Of a DNA stretch of 64,000 nucleotides, positions 1 to 10,551 are shown one piece after another; positions within the stretch are counted from its first letter, which is position 1; each line of letters begins with the position of its first letter. The notes under the pieces were generated by a model. It saw only the letters and a list, made by a program, of their open reading frames with translations. It was not told the origin of the DNA and made no database searches. The stretch spans positions 885,758 to 949,757 of the forward strand of contig NW_021940921.1 of NCBI RefSeq assembly GCF_004337985.1, in the 5' to 3' direction. The translations under genes were made by a program, and so were the position numbers. This DNA comes from Pyricularia pennisetigena. Taxonomy: Eukaryota; Ascomycota; Sordariomycetes; Magnaporthales; Pyriculariaceae.

Positions 1-265
1 AGACGAGATCTGGGGGGTTTTTTTTTCTTTTGATTCGTTTCAACATGCAGTCAGAGGATTTTGGGTGATTTCCTGGCAAGAGTACCACTCTTCTGGACAG
101 AGAGGACAAATGACCACGTCGGTCGTCAACTTTAATATATTAATTGTTAAGATGTACGCTGATCATGCTTGTGTCCCGAGTGAATCTAGAATCTAGGGAC
201 TCTTGTGTACTATTGATGAGATTCGTTTCTTCATAGCTGCGTTGCCCACACATTCCGACCACAGA

Positions 266-2131
266 TTACCGGGTATACCTCAAACCATCACCATACCTAA
301 AGACGGGGTTCTCAGTGTCGTAGGGCACATCCTCCTTGGACGCCTCGACCGCCTTTTGCGAACGGGGCAGGTCAAAGGGCAGCTTGCCCTCGGGCGACGC
401 GAGGCCAAAGACGACGTCCAAGAACGCCTCGGTCCCGCTGCCAAAGCTGCCGAGCACGGCGGCGGCTCCCTCAAAGACCTCGGGGATGGCCGCCGGGCGG
501 TCGAGCATGGCGTCGACGACGGTGGGGACGGCCGAGTAGATGGCCTTTTGGCGCGCCTTCTCGGTCGCGTTGAACTCGAGCGACCCGGCGTGGTACGCGG
601 CCTCGAAGCCGCCGGGCCGGGGCTCGTACGGCGCCTGCAGGCGCAGCAGCGCCACGTCGGCCTCCTGCGGCGTCTTGACGACCGTGAAGTTGCGCGCTTC
701 GAGCAGCGTGCCGTTGAAGCCCTCGACGTAGAACTTGGTGCCCGCGTCGGCGTTCCTGAGCGGGAGCATGTCGTCCCTGTTGGTGAGCAGGGTGTAGGCC
801 CTGCGTTGGGCGTCCCTGCCGAGGCTGAGGTACTCGTCTGTGCCGACGAGCTTGGCCGCGGCCTCGGGGTCGACAAAGGGGTTGTCGAACAGGCCGAGCA
901 GGAATTTCTCGCGCATCAGGCGCCTGACGGACACGTCGATGCGCTCCTCGCTTATGATGCCCTCCTTGACCAGCTGCACGATCAGTTCGGGCCGCTGCTC
1001 GCCACCGAACTGGTCGACGCCGGCGTTGAGCACCATGGCGGCGCGCTCGAGCTCAGAAAGGTGCTCCACGCCCCACGCGCGGGCAGGCATGTCCTGCCCC
1101 AGGATGACAACGTCTGTAATCAAGCCCCAGTCGGAGACCACAATGCCTTCGAACCCAAGCTCTTCCCTCAGCAGGCCCGTGACAATCTGCTTGTTGAAGG
1201 AGAAACCGATCGGGTCGTACTTGGTGCCGATGGGCCGGGAGTAGTAGGGCATCATCTGCCTCGCGCCGGCGGCGATGGCGGCTTTGAAGGGGATGAGGTG
1301 GTAGTCGAAGTTGTTTCCCGGGTAGGTCTGGTTTTTGCCGTAGACGAAATGCGAGTCCTCGCCGTTCTCCATGGGCCCGGCACCGGGGAAATGCTTGGTG
1401 ACGGTGCCGACGCTGCGGGGCCCGATCTCGGGGCCCTGGAAGCCCTTGATGTACTCGACGAGGAGCTCCGAGGTCAGGGTGGCGTTCTCGCCCCACGTGT
1501 TGCCGAGGCGTGACCACCTGGGCTCGGTGGCCAGGTCGACCTGCGGGTGTAGGGCGAGGCGGATGCCGACGGCGAGGTACTCCTCGCGGGCGATCTCGGC
1601 GAACTTGCGGACCAGGCTGGGGTCGCGTATGGCGGCGAGGCCCAGCGACTCGGGCCACTCGGAAAAGGCGCCGGCGCGGAAGCCGGTGCCGAGGTTCTCG
1701 GTGAAGCTGTGGCGCGGGTCCGACGAGATGGTGACGGGGATGCCGAGGCGGGTCTGGAGGGCGCGCTCCTGGACCTCGTTGATGAACTTGGCCGTGTCTC
1801 TGGCGGCGACGATGTTGCCGGCCAGGTTGAAGTGCGTCATGAACATCTTGGTGATCATTGTGCCAGTAGTGTTGCCCGCGGCCGCACCGTCGAGGGGGCC
1901 CTCGTTGATCATGAAGTGGAAAAGCTGGCCGGCCTTTTCTTCAATCGTCATTCGCTTGATTAGGTCTTCCACGCGCTCATCGACCGCGTACGAAGAGTTC
2001 TTGTAAGGGGGCAAAACATCGGCCCTGCTATTGACTGCGCTGTACGAAGCGGAGCTGATGAGAGGGAGGTAGTTGCAGCTTACTCCCAGAGGGAGTAGGG
2101 CCGCGGCCAGGGTTGTCAAGTCGGTCCTCAT
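266..2131 (-). CDS. Secreted GH3 family glycosidase (beta-glucosidase / N-acetylglucosaminidase type)
   Basis: One uninterrupted frame gives 621 residues. I chose the ATG at 2131 rather than the upstream one at 2263 because it begins directly with a signal peptide (MRTDLTTLAAALLPLGVSC); the extra 44 residues have no such feature. A TATATA stretch at about 2228-2236 lies roughly 100 bases upstream. The GH3 N-terminal barrel is clear: IEEKAGQLFHF near the start, the KHFPGAG substrate-loop motif, and GFEGIVVSDWG, whose Asp (about residue 331) is the family nucleophile. The C-terminal alpha/beta domain (DVALLRLQAPYEPR, LGSFGSGTEAFLDVVFG, EGKLPFDLPRS) is present but short. By family knowledge it hydrolyses terminal beta-linked sugars outside the cell. 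The exact substrate (glucoside, xyloside or GlcNAc) cannot be decided. The frame is intact. Confidence 0.9.
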   Translation of the reverse strand: MRTDLTTLAAALLPLGVSCNYLPLISSASYSAVNSRADVLPPYKNSSYAVDERVEDLIKRMTIEEKAGQLFHFMINEGPLDGAAAGNTTGTMITKMFMTHFNLAGNIVAARDTAKFINEVQERALQTRLGIPVTISSDPRHSFTENLGTGFRAGAFSEWPESLGLAAIRDPSLVRKFAEIAREEYLAVGIRLALHPQVDLATEPRWSRLGNTWGENATLTSELLVEYIKGFQGPEIGPRSVGTVTKHFPGAGPMENGEDSHFVYGKNQTYPGNNFDYHLIPFKAAIAAGARQMMPYYSRPIGTKYDPIGFSFNKQIVTGLLREELGFEGIVVSDWGLITDVVILGQDMPARAWGVEHLSELERAAMVLNAGVDQFGGEQRPELIVQLVKEGIISEERIDVSVRRLMREKFLLGLFDNPFVDPEAAAKLVGTDEYLSLGRDAQRRAYTLLTNRDDMLPLRNADAGTKFYVEGFNGTLLEARNFTVVKTPQEADVALLRLQAPYEPRPGGFEAAYHAGSLEFNATEKARQKAIYSAVPTVVDAMLDRPAAIPEVFEGAAAVLGSFGSGTEAFLDVVFGLASPEGKLPFDLPRSQKAVEASKEDVPYDTENPVFRYGDGLRYTR

Positions 2132-2935
2132 GCTGGGCCAATATCCGATAGAAAGACTTGAGGGACAGACGTTGGATGGAGGACCACGAGAGTACACATC
2201 TTGGACTTCTTGCAGAGATCGCTGAGCTATATATGAACAAGATCGCGATGTGGACAAACACACTTTGCCGGTGCCATCGCCGTCGACGGCTCACATGTGC
2301 TAACCAAGGTCTTGGCGAAGTGGCTTTTTCGGGGCATTTGCGGACAATAAAAGCGAGAAAAGCGGGGAGATGATGCACCTTGGAAGGACTTCTTCTCATA
2401 AAGTTACCTAATATACCAAGATTGCTTCGCTGGTAGGTGATTAATACGCAGATGGAGTTTCGGCAAAACACCGGGTTGCCTGGAGACAACGCCCAGCTGG
2501 GATGGGTCCATCCACATACCTTAGTTGATGATGATAATGACAGGGTCGGATCTACTGAAGAAAAAGAGACAGGTGAAAAGCACAAGGTCTTTAATCTGAC
2601 GAGCTTGTCTGTGAGGTTCTCAAATAATGGTTCAGGCACGGTTCCTTGTTTTGGTGCTTGAAAGGTGCCAAAGATTCATTCCAACTCTTCCGACGACCAT
2701 AGCATGTCACACCTTTCATGTCAAGGATTTCTTCTGCGTGAAAAAGGTAGCAATATTGAATGACAGAAAAACCCTCGAGTTGCCGGGAATATACTATACC
2801 GAGCTCATGGTATCGATGCGGAGACCCCAAGATTTCTCCAAAATAAAGCGGGGGATCGCATTGCCAATTTCCCTCAATGGGTCGGCACTTGATCACCTGC
2901 CCTGGTTTTGAAAGAGCAACGTCACTCACCGCCGC

Positions 2936-2982
<47 letters not shown>

Positions 2983-3569
2983 ATCTGGGGTTTTCGTTCT
3001 CTGGGCACAATGAGCCAACCTCGTTAACCTCGTCCAACCTCCACATTTGTCCCCCGCAACGGAGCTCACAATGGACCTTCTTGGCAAAGTGGAGGACAAA
3101 AGGTGAAGATTTTTCTTCCTCAACGGGCTCCAGAACTTGACGCGGAGAGAAAATGCATCGGCAAAAAGAAAACTATCCATGTGATTTAACTTAAATACCA
3201 AAAATGCTCCTGGTGAATCATGACTAGATTGGCTCCTCCACATTGACTGTCATCCATTGTCACTACTCCACTTGCCGACTCATCCGTCATTGGTCGGAGG
3301 AAAAGTCCCGCGAAGACATGGGACCGGTTTTGATTGACCCGAATAATGAATAGTCAAATAAAAATAAAAATAAAAATAAAAATAACGTAAAAATTTTTAT
3401 TGTATGCAATTTTTGGTTATACAAGTAACGAATTATGTACCGAAGAAGGAAGAGTAGTAGCTAGCCATAGCCGCAGATGCCGACGTTATTGATAGAATAC
3501 ACGGAGAGCACCGGCTTTTGTTTCTGAAGAAGCTTACACATCGACCAGTGGGAGTCGCTTAATGAGATT
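2132..3569. other. Intergenic, with 44-nt poly-A and AAATA microsatellite
   Basis: I see no convincing gene. There is an uninterrupted run of A from 2937 to 2980 and an (AAATA)n tract at about 3355-3384. Short frames here have no family resemblance. The right part may hold the 3' UTR of the minus-strand gene ending at 3570. Confidence 0.5.
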
Positions 3570-4589
3570 TCAATCTTCCTCCGTTATCTTGTTCAAAAGG
3601 ACCCAGTCAGTGCTTCTGGCGGCGCATTCATCATCGCTATCTGATCCCAGATTGACCAGAACGCTGCCGTCCTGGTTAGACAAAACATCGAAGTCGTCCG
3701 AGCACCACTCCAGTTCCTCCCCGTCGGGTGAGGTGAGATGATCGGCAGCGTCGACAGCTGAGGGGATATGATTTTGCAGCTGCTCTAAACGACGGGCATT
3801 TCTCCGACCAAAGCTTTTGGAATTTTGCCCGGCCGCGCGGCGAAAGCGGACGTTATACTGCGGCTGCTCCTGGGCGTTGCGCGTCAGGACGTCGAACCCA
3901 AAACCGGAGCCGCGGACGTGTTCATCGTCGTACAACAGCCCCAAGTCGTAAAGGTCCGCAATTTCCTCGGCCGCTAGGGCTGCGGCCGCGTCCGCACCAC
4001 TGACGTCGACCTCCTGCCCGAAATAATCGTCGGCCGAGCGCCGGCGCCACGGGGTACTGCTGCTCGGGTCTCGAAACGCGTCTTGGCGCTCCAGGGATGG
4101 TGGGCGGCGGGCTTGGCGGCGCGGAGCAGACGGCGAAAGACCGTCTGAGGATCCCGCCGGCTGCAAATCTACGCCTTCGTTGACGTACGTCGCCCAGGCG
4201 ACGCGGCTCCTCGGGCGTTGTCGGGGTATGGCGATGGGGATGTCGCTCCTGTGAGCGGCATTGAACGGAGATGGGAAAAATGAGCTGCTGCTGCTGCTGC
4301 TGCAGTGGCGTTTGTTGGGCTGAGGCCTGGCGTGCAGCCAGTGCGCATCTTTGAGGGCGTTGTGCTCCCGGATGGGGATCTTGGCATAGCCTCCGTAGCC
4401 GCAGTCGCATTTCGTGTGGCGCACCTTGGGAGGATGTCTCGGGGGACGCGGGGCGCGGATTCGAGACACGTGACGTTCCTCGCGTAGCGCCTGGGTCATT
4501 CCCACCAAGGGGTCCGATGAGTCGTACAATGCCAGACCCATTGTTGCCAGAATGGAAGTATCGGTATGTTGGGGCTGAGAGAGAGGCAA
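3570..4589 (-). CDS. Unknown Arg-rich fungal protein with acidic C-terminus
   Basis: Open frame of 339 residues. An alternative start at 4541 (MGLALYDSSDPLVG) gives 323 residues and cannot be excluded. I do not recognise a family. The N-terminal part carries CDCGYGGYAKIPIREHNALK, which looks like a conserved core. A low-complexity Ser/Arg-rich middle follows, including a Ser run encoded by a GCT/CTG-type repeat near 4280-4305. The C-terminal third is acidic (EELEWCSDDFDVLSNQDGS, then LGSDSDDECAARS). No signal peptide or membrane segment is visible, so a cytosolic or nuclear site is more likely. Coding is supported by an open GC-rich frame on the minus strand and sensible composition. Function is unknown. 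Confidence 0.65.
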   Translation of the reverse strand: MPLSQPQHTDTSILATMGLALYDSSDPLVGMTQALREERHVSRIRAPRPPRHPPKVRHTKCDCGYGGYAKIPIREHNALKDAHWLHARPQPNKRHCSSSSSSSFFPSPFNAAHRSDIPIAIPRQRPRSRVAWATYVNEGVDLQPAGSSDGLSPSAPRRQARRPPSLERQDAFRDPSSSTPWRRRSADDYFGQEVDVSGADAAAALAAEEIADLYDLGLLYDDEHVRGSGFGFDVLTRNAQEQPQYNVRFRRAAGQNSKSFGRRNARRLEQLQNHIPSAVDAADHLTSPDGEELEWCSDDFDVLSNQDGSVLVNLGSDSDDECAARSTDWVLLNKITEED

Positions 4590-6805
4590 AGTGGGCGAGG
4601 AGAGCGAAAATATCGCTGAAAGACGGCGATTTGTGGGAGTGAGGTTCGCGGTGTGCTTGGAGCGCTGGAAAATGCCAGACGGTCAAGGAGGGTAGGCTAA
4701 TTAATATTCTTACAAAAAAACAGAGAGGCGAGTGTCTTCAAATCGTTTTGCCGCTCCGATGTGGTTTAACGCCGAATAAAATGAGGCAAAGGGGCGTCAT
4801 TTTGGTGCAATCTTGCAAGACCTTTTCAGGCTGCTGGCAGGGGTTGATGAGAATCCGGGGCGCTGGTTGTCGCGGAAAGCTTCGGAATTTTGTTGCCATT
4901 TGCCATTTTGGGAAATAAGCTGGATCTGAGTCACTATGAGTTCAGGTGGACTGGCGAGTCTGGCGAGTCTGGCCAGGCAAGTTAGACACGCTGAGTTGGC
5001 TGTGGCAAAGCGCCATCTTGGCCCAACTCAGGTGTTGGGGTTGTGGTGGGGTGGGTCCTATGCTGCCTAATGCTGCACCAATAGAAACTGACAGTCATCA
5101 TCTGTCCCTTTCAGGATGTAGTCAACCACAAGAGCTAAAGGAAAATTAGCACCAGAGTCTGGAACAACAATTGGATAAGCCGAAAAGTCGGTGTCTTTTA
5201 GCCGTTATCCAATTCACACAGGGGCAGAAGGCTGCTTTTAAGTTTTAGGTACCTAATTACTGACACCAATCAAGTCAGGCAACGATGGCTGGAAGAAAAT
5301 ATGACCACAATAGGAAATATGCTGTCCTTGTTGCTCCGTCGGGCTAGAGAGGTAGTCATATTGGGCGCTTATGCGACCACCAGTGGTAGTGGTTGAGCAG
5401 GTTGCCAACGAGCTTGGTGCCTGTCTCGTCGACGTAGACGTGGCAAACATCGCCGGGGCACATGGCGCTCGAGTCCATCGCGTGCACATAAGCACCGTGG
5501 CATGCCACTAAAAGGGACGAGATTTTTCCCACATCCAGGACAGAAGACATATGAAGCAGTTCAGTCTCTGGTAAGCCCTTAAAGACAACTGAACTGCCTG
5601 AGGTTTTCTTCAAAGAACAAAAAGAGAAAAGCAATTATAATGGCGCTAAACGATGCAAGCCCCCACCACGGCCCGAATTGTACAAACAACGGTAGCGTTC
5701 CGCCGGATATGCACCACGTGTAGACTGCAGCGGCAAGATCCCGGGTCCCGATATCCCTGATCCATGAGCTACGGATAGAACCGGCGGCGGAGGTTAATGT
5801 TTAAAAATCCCAGGTTTTTTTTACAACCACTGACAAGCTGTACAAGAAAAGCAATATTCTCGATTTAAAAATAAAGTAGCCCTGTAGAAACTTACTCGAA
5901 CAACAATATTTACTTTTTTGTAACCGAAAAAAAAAAAAAAAAATTGTGGGCCACGATTACAAGCTTCTTTTCCAACACCAATGCGGCTCACATGCTAGGC
6001 GATGAACCATGCTACAAAACTGGCTTCGGAAACCCTCCTATGGATGGCTCAAAACATTCAACGATTTGGAGGATATCGCGTCTGAACCAGGCCAGTGGCT
6101 GGTTTGAAAATACTGGTCCTGCCCCTGATTTTCACTGTCAGTGTCCAGAGCATAGGAGCCGAGTATCCTTTGCAAGGCCACTTGGCAGCAGCGCTCACTC
6201 GGTTGACAAAACTCGAGATAAGGGGTGGCGAGCTTTAAATGATAGCTGCCGAGTTCACGGTATCGTGAGTGCAAGTCAGGGAAGAGAACAAGAAAACAGC
6301 TATTCAGTATAGGATGCGTTAAATATGTAACGTGTATCTGTTGTTAGCAACCTGAGCTCATCTCACTGGCATCATCATTGTGTGGGTAATAGTCGTCCAT
6401 CAAAGCACTAAATCGACCGCGGGTGGGGCATTTCCGGCCCAACGAGGCACGCTGTAGCGGGGTTCCATCCGTCATCTCATCAATACTCGTGACCGTTCCA
6501 CATCATCTCATCGTCCTTGGAATTTCGAATCGCGACAACTCCGTGCAGCAGAGCCTGCTGATGGCGTGCTCACTCGCCCCTGCGAGCGGACCGCCGCAGC
6601 CAGACCCACCGAAGCTCCGTCTTCAAGAAGCTACACCACCAGCAAACTCAACTCCACAGACAAACATCATTGACGCCGCGAGCAAAAATTAGCAATCAAT
6701 CAAACCATCCAACGCATTTTCATCTGAGCTGCATCAAAATCCCGCAAAGCAAAACCTTGACCCGAAAAACCATAGCTCACACATCTTCCCAGGCGTGCGG
6801 CCCCA
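4590..6805. other. Intergenic with unassigned short ORFs
   Basis: Only short frames occur. A 92-residue minus-strand frame (5356-5634) with cysteines (VACHGAYVHAMDSSAMCPGD) and a 122-residue plus-strand frame (5944-6312) are the longest with non-repetitive composition. Neither starts with a clear signal peptide or resembles a family I know. A poly-A run occurs at about 5927-5943. The 300 bases before 6806 are the likely promoter and 5' UTR of the VOC gene. Confidence 0.4.
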
Positions 6806-7705
6806 ATGGCAGACCCAGCGACCACGACCCCGCACCAGCCGGACCCGGCCCTCCCACTCCTGGACCACATAGTCATCCTCGTCCCGCCCCGAGTGCTGCA
6901 GGATCTCCCGGCCTGGCTGACGGACAACTTCACCGTGATCACGGGCGGCGTGCACGCCGGCGGCGCGACCGAGAACAAGCTGATCCTGCTCGCGGACGGC
7001 GTCTACCTCTAGCTGATCGCCTTCACCGAGGGCGTCGACCCGGCCAAGCGCGCCGCCCACCGCTGGGGCGCCCGACCCGAGGGCCGCATCGTCGACTGGG
7101 CCCTGACGCTGCCCGGGGCCGGAGACGAGTTCCCCAAGGTCCAGGACCGAGTGCGGACCCGCCACGCCGGTGTCGTCTACGGCGATCCCGTGCCCGGCGG
7201 CAGGACCACGCCCTCTGGGACGGAGCTGAAGTGGGCCGTGGCCGACCCCCGTCGGGCGCAGGATGGAAAGGGGAGCGATGCTTTGGTGCTGCCTCTCGAC
7301 GCGGGCGAGGCGCCGTTTTGGTGTTTTGACCGCACGCCGCGCCGGCTTCGGGTGCCGCACGACGTCCCGGCCAATGTTGAGCATCCCAGCGGCGCAGTGG
7401 GCGTTGCGGGAGTGACGGTTTTTGTCGCGGACTCGGCGATGCTCGGCTCTTTCAAGAAGGTCTACGATGGAATTTACGGCGAGGAGGGCTCCTCTATCAG
7501 AGAGGATGAGCATGGAGGGCATGGATACAGCTGGAACGTCGGCATACCAGTTGCGGATGGCGGGAAGAAACACACCGTCTCACTACGTACGACCACGGCC
7601 GGCACCTTTATCCGGCTGTCGTTGTACTCAACTTCCAACGAGGGGACCATCGGTGGTGTGTTGCACGACAAATGGACGGTCGATTTTGATCTCATCAAGG
7701 CCTGA
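6806..7705 (+). pseudogene. Glyoxalase-like (VOC superfamily) protein with in-frame TAG at codon 69
   Basis: The frame starting at ATG 6806 reads LDHIVILVP, a typical opening of fungal glyoxalase_3-like VOC proteins, and continues to a stop at 7703-7705. It is interrupted once, by TAG at 7010-7012. Family members usually read GVYLELIAF here; this copy reads GVYL, stop, LIAF, so the change is probably GAG to TAG. Downstream the same frame continues with good coding character (AAHRWGARPEGRIVDWALTL, then VAGVTVFV, then a C-terminal HTVSLRT segment) to a total of 299 residues if read through. It could be a recent nonsense allele, a stop-readthrough gene, or a sequencing error. An internal start at 7151 would give only the C-terminal half. 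The presumed role is small-molecule binding or turnover of unknown substrate. Confidence 0.7.
7010..7012 (+). other. Premature TAG in VOC gene
   Basis: The stop is CTC TAG CTG in the frame shared by 6806-7009 and 7013-7705. Coding quality is equal on both sides, so a single base change is the simplest explanation. No stop-CUA readthrough context follows. Confidence 0.8.
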
Positions 7706-9173
7706 ACGAGCTAGTAGCCGCTGCGCTAAAGACTTGTACCCAGGAATCGCTTCCCACCATAAGAAAGTTTTGGGGAAATTTTGCAGTCCTATCTGCTTGC
7801 CAGTAAAAACGGACAACATGTCCGTTCTAACGAGTTGCCTTTTGAAGGAAGCAGACTGGTAAAGTCTTCGTAACCTAGGACAAATGTCAGATTTCTGCCA
7901 AAGTTTACATCTCACTAGCTGTTTGGCATGAATTGGAACATTCTGCCGTTTAAAAAAGATGTTGCAACCGTTTTTGATGGGGGTCGCTTGTCAAAATGAA
8001 GGTGATACTTGGTACAAACTGATTCTATAAGTACGATCTCCCTTGTTCAAAATGCGCAAGACGGAATAACAGACATTCTGACCTGCCCACCAAAAGGTTC
8101 TTCTCACAGCTTTCTTTTTTCGACGTAGTAGAAACAAGGTTTTTGTATTCCAGACGAAAATAACCGTAAGAAATACTCACCTAGTGGCCTTTGACCAAAG
8201 CTTTATGCTGCAAAATAACTCACCGTAGAACAAGGCCATGCAACGACAGCATCCCCAAAAGTCGAGAATAAGAATGCGGGTGTGAACTTAACCAAATATG
8301 GCCGTTTGAGCTTGGCGATCGGTGACCGGGCAGAGATTAATTGAAAGTTGTCACATACGTCCATTGCCCTCTCTATCTTCCAATACATCATGCCAAAATG
8401 CGCCAAACTCCAGGCTTTGCACCATTAAGTGACTGCAAGGTTGTGGTTCTTCGCCATCAGTGAATTGACTCAGGAAAAAGCCAATGCGCTCTGTCCGTGA
8501 CTTTCCAGCTTCTGTAAATTATCCATCTTCCTTGGCGGTGGCATTGAAGTTAACCCAGTCTCAAGGATTCTCTGGGAGCTGGTAATACAGCCCCACGTTC
8601 GAAGGAGACGTTGAATTCCACAAAATGCTGGGTATTAGTCGAGGTGTGGCAGGGTACATCGACAGGGTGCCCTGCTACCCAGCGTCTAGGTTGGTACGTA
8701 TGAATCTGGGCGACAACCTTTCCGATTAACTTATTGTCCATAAGTCAGCAGCTGGCGAGGCTCAGTGCATTAAGATCCTGGAAGCTCAACCAAATATAGC
8801 TGCATAAGATTGGTTCTTCGGCAATTCCGGTTATTAGCAGTCTGCTATTTGTGTTTTGGCCAGAGCGTCTCAGGCAAGCTCGCTTGCAGGGTGTGTCCTG
8901 TTCAAATTGCCAGCCATCTTGTCATTGAATTTTCTAACTGTTGATTTGTGCCTGACATCCCACTCGCTACTAACACGGGTGTCCAAGCAACCGAAAGCTA
9001 AAAATTAATGTCCGTTTACGATCAAATTATCCCAAGTCAAAACCCAGCTTACCATATATCAACATTGCACTGCCCTGAGTACTTCCTTACAACAACGCTC
9101 ATTTGTTTGGTGGTTTCTTTCCTTCTTTTTGGACTTGCCATATTGTCTCATTAAAGCCACAAGGTGCCGCAAA
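7706..9173. other. Intergenic, no gene seen
   Basis: About 1.5 kb of moderately AT-rich DNA with only short, unrelated frames on both strands. The last 150 bases are probably the promoter of the deuterolysin-like gene. Confidence 0.45.
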
Positions 9174-10253
9174 ATGTTATCAAGGGGTATAAGCCACAGG
9201 TTCATGCTTGTGTATATTACAATTTTCGCTTTACTAGGCTTCGCTTCCGCGGTAAACGATGTACCCGACTCCCCTTCAGACCTCAGGGTCGAGGCCGAAA
9301 CAGGGCCTCCTTCACTGTTAAAACGGGCCCAGATTCTAGACAGCTGCAAGCCGCGTGAGCGTGAGATGTTGATCAAGGCCATGGAAAAGTAAACGAAAAA
9401 AAAAAAAAAACTTGTCATCAAGTCGGAAGAGACGCAACATTTTCTAACCTGAATGACACTTTTGTTCTAGTTGCCGCATTCTCGCCAAGGCCGGAATATG
9501 GGCTACGCAGCACAACCGCGAAAGAGTAAAGGCGTTTTTCAAGACTGAAAAACAAGAAGACGTTAAAAAAATAGTTAAAGTTTTTGAAAAGGCCCAAAAA
9601 GCATGCGACCCTGAATCAAATTTGGGCACCATAACCTGCCCAGGCGGTTTGCCCAAATGCCCCAAGGACATTGTGAGTTTCACAGTCAACAAATCGGACA
9701 AGACAACCATATGTCCGGCGTTTTTTGATTTGCCTCCTACAGGCACAGATATAAGGGGGTATCAGGACTTTCATTTGCTACGCGAGGTCACCAAAATGGG
9801 GAGTGGTGAGTGATTATAAGACTTATTTCAACATTCCAACCTTGTTTCTCAGCCGTCCTTTTCTTGATGCTTGTCTTGCGACAACTCACAGTATGAAAAG
9901 AGAGACTGGGTGACTAATTCTAAATCTTAATCTACTATAGTTGGAAACACAAAGGACTTGATGACCACTGGTCTCCCAGGCGTTTTCCAGTGAGTGCCTA
10001 AGTCTTTTTGAACTTTTGAGCTATTGCTAAAACATCCTCAGGATCAAATCTACGAGCCTTCACCTTAAACACACCGATACCTATGCCTACTTTGCCCAGA
10101 CTGCGAAGATCGAAGCAACCGCAAAAATGATAGAAGACGGCTTCGGCAGCCAAGCCCCTGCTCAAAGCGGTAATACAAAAAGATAGATTGTCGGGACTCG
10201 GTTATAATTTTGCAGGAGGGTTTGGATATGCCTTACAGCAATCTAAGGTGTGA
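9174..10253 (+). CDS. Secreted deuterolysin-like (M35) protein lacking the HExxH motif, five exons
   Basis: Exons: 9174-9388, 9471-9805, 9941-9989, 10042-10169 and 10216-10253, all GT..AG, the first intron with a CTAAC branch site. The joined frame gives 254 residues. If the last 46-nt intron is retained, it ends at 10186 instead. The N-terminus (RFMLVYITIFALLGFASA) is a signal peptide. Fungal deuterolysin hallmarks follow in order: a Cys then an Ala/Lys-rich helix (CRILAKAGIWATQ), VKAFFKT, a Cys-rich core (CPGGLPKC, then TTICPAFFDLPP) and the C-terminal DTYAYFAQ block. At the place of HEFTH this protein reads LREVTK (9778-9795), so both zinc-ligand His are absent and the metal-dependent protease reaction should be lost. 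It may be a secreted pseudoenzyme or inhibitor-like protein. It is AT-richer than neighbouring housekeeping genes. Confidence 0.72.
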
Positions 10254-10551
10254 TAGCTGTTGTGACGGCGCCAACGCTTGCGAAATGCTTGTTCATTGAC
10301 TAGACCAGACATGAGAAGCTCCGAACTGGAAATATGGAAGGAAGCAAAAAGTGAATGAAAAAAAAAAAAAACATGGACAAAGAACGCATAAAACAGTTGT
10401 TAGCTGCCTTGATTTCAACACATGATGGGTTTTAACTAGGCAAAACCGTTTGGTGGTAGCGTCTCTTGGAACAGTTTCTTTTTGGTGTACCGCAGGCAAC
10501 AAGCTGGTGGTGGCTCTTGTATTAGTTCATCTCAGATGAAAGAAAGCTATG

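Noticed and set aside
203..1513. Long plus-strand frame of 436 codons
   Set aside because: It is antisense to the GH3 gene; the translation is Gly/Arg/Val low-complexity, as expected from a GC-rich complementary frame.
5356..5634. Cys-containing 92-codon minus-strand frame considered as a small secreted protein
   Set aside because: No clear signal peptide, no partner exon with good splice sites, and no recognisable family.
6670..7329. 219-codon frame overlapping the VOC gene
   Set aside because: A different frame of the same GC-rich DNA; Pro/Arg/Gly-rich and without the VOC blocks.
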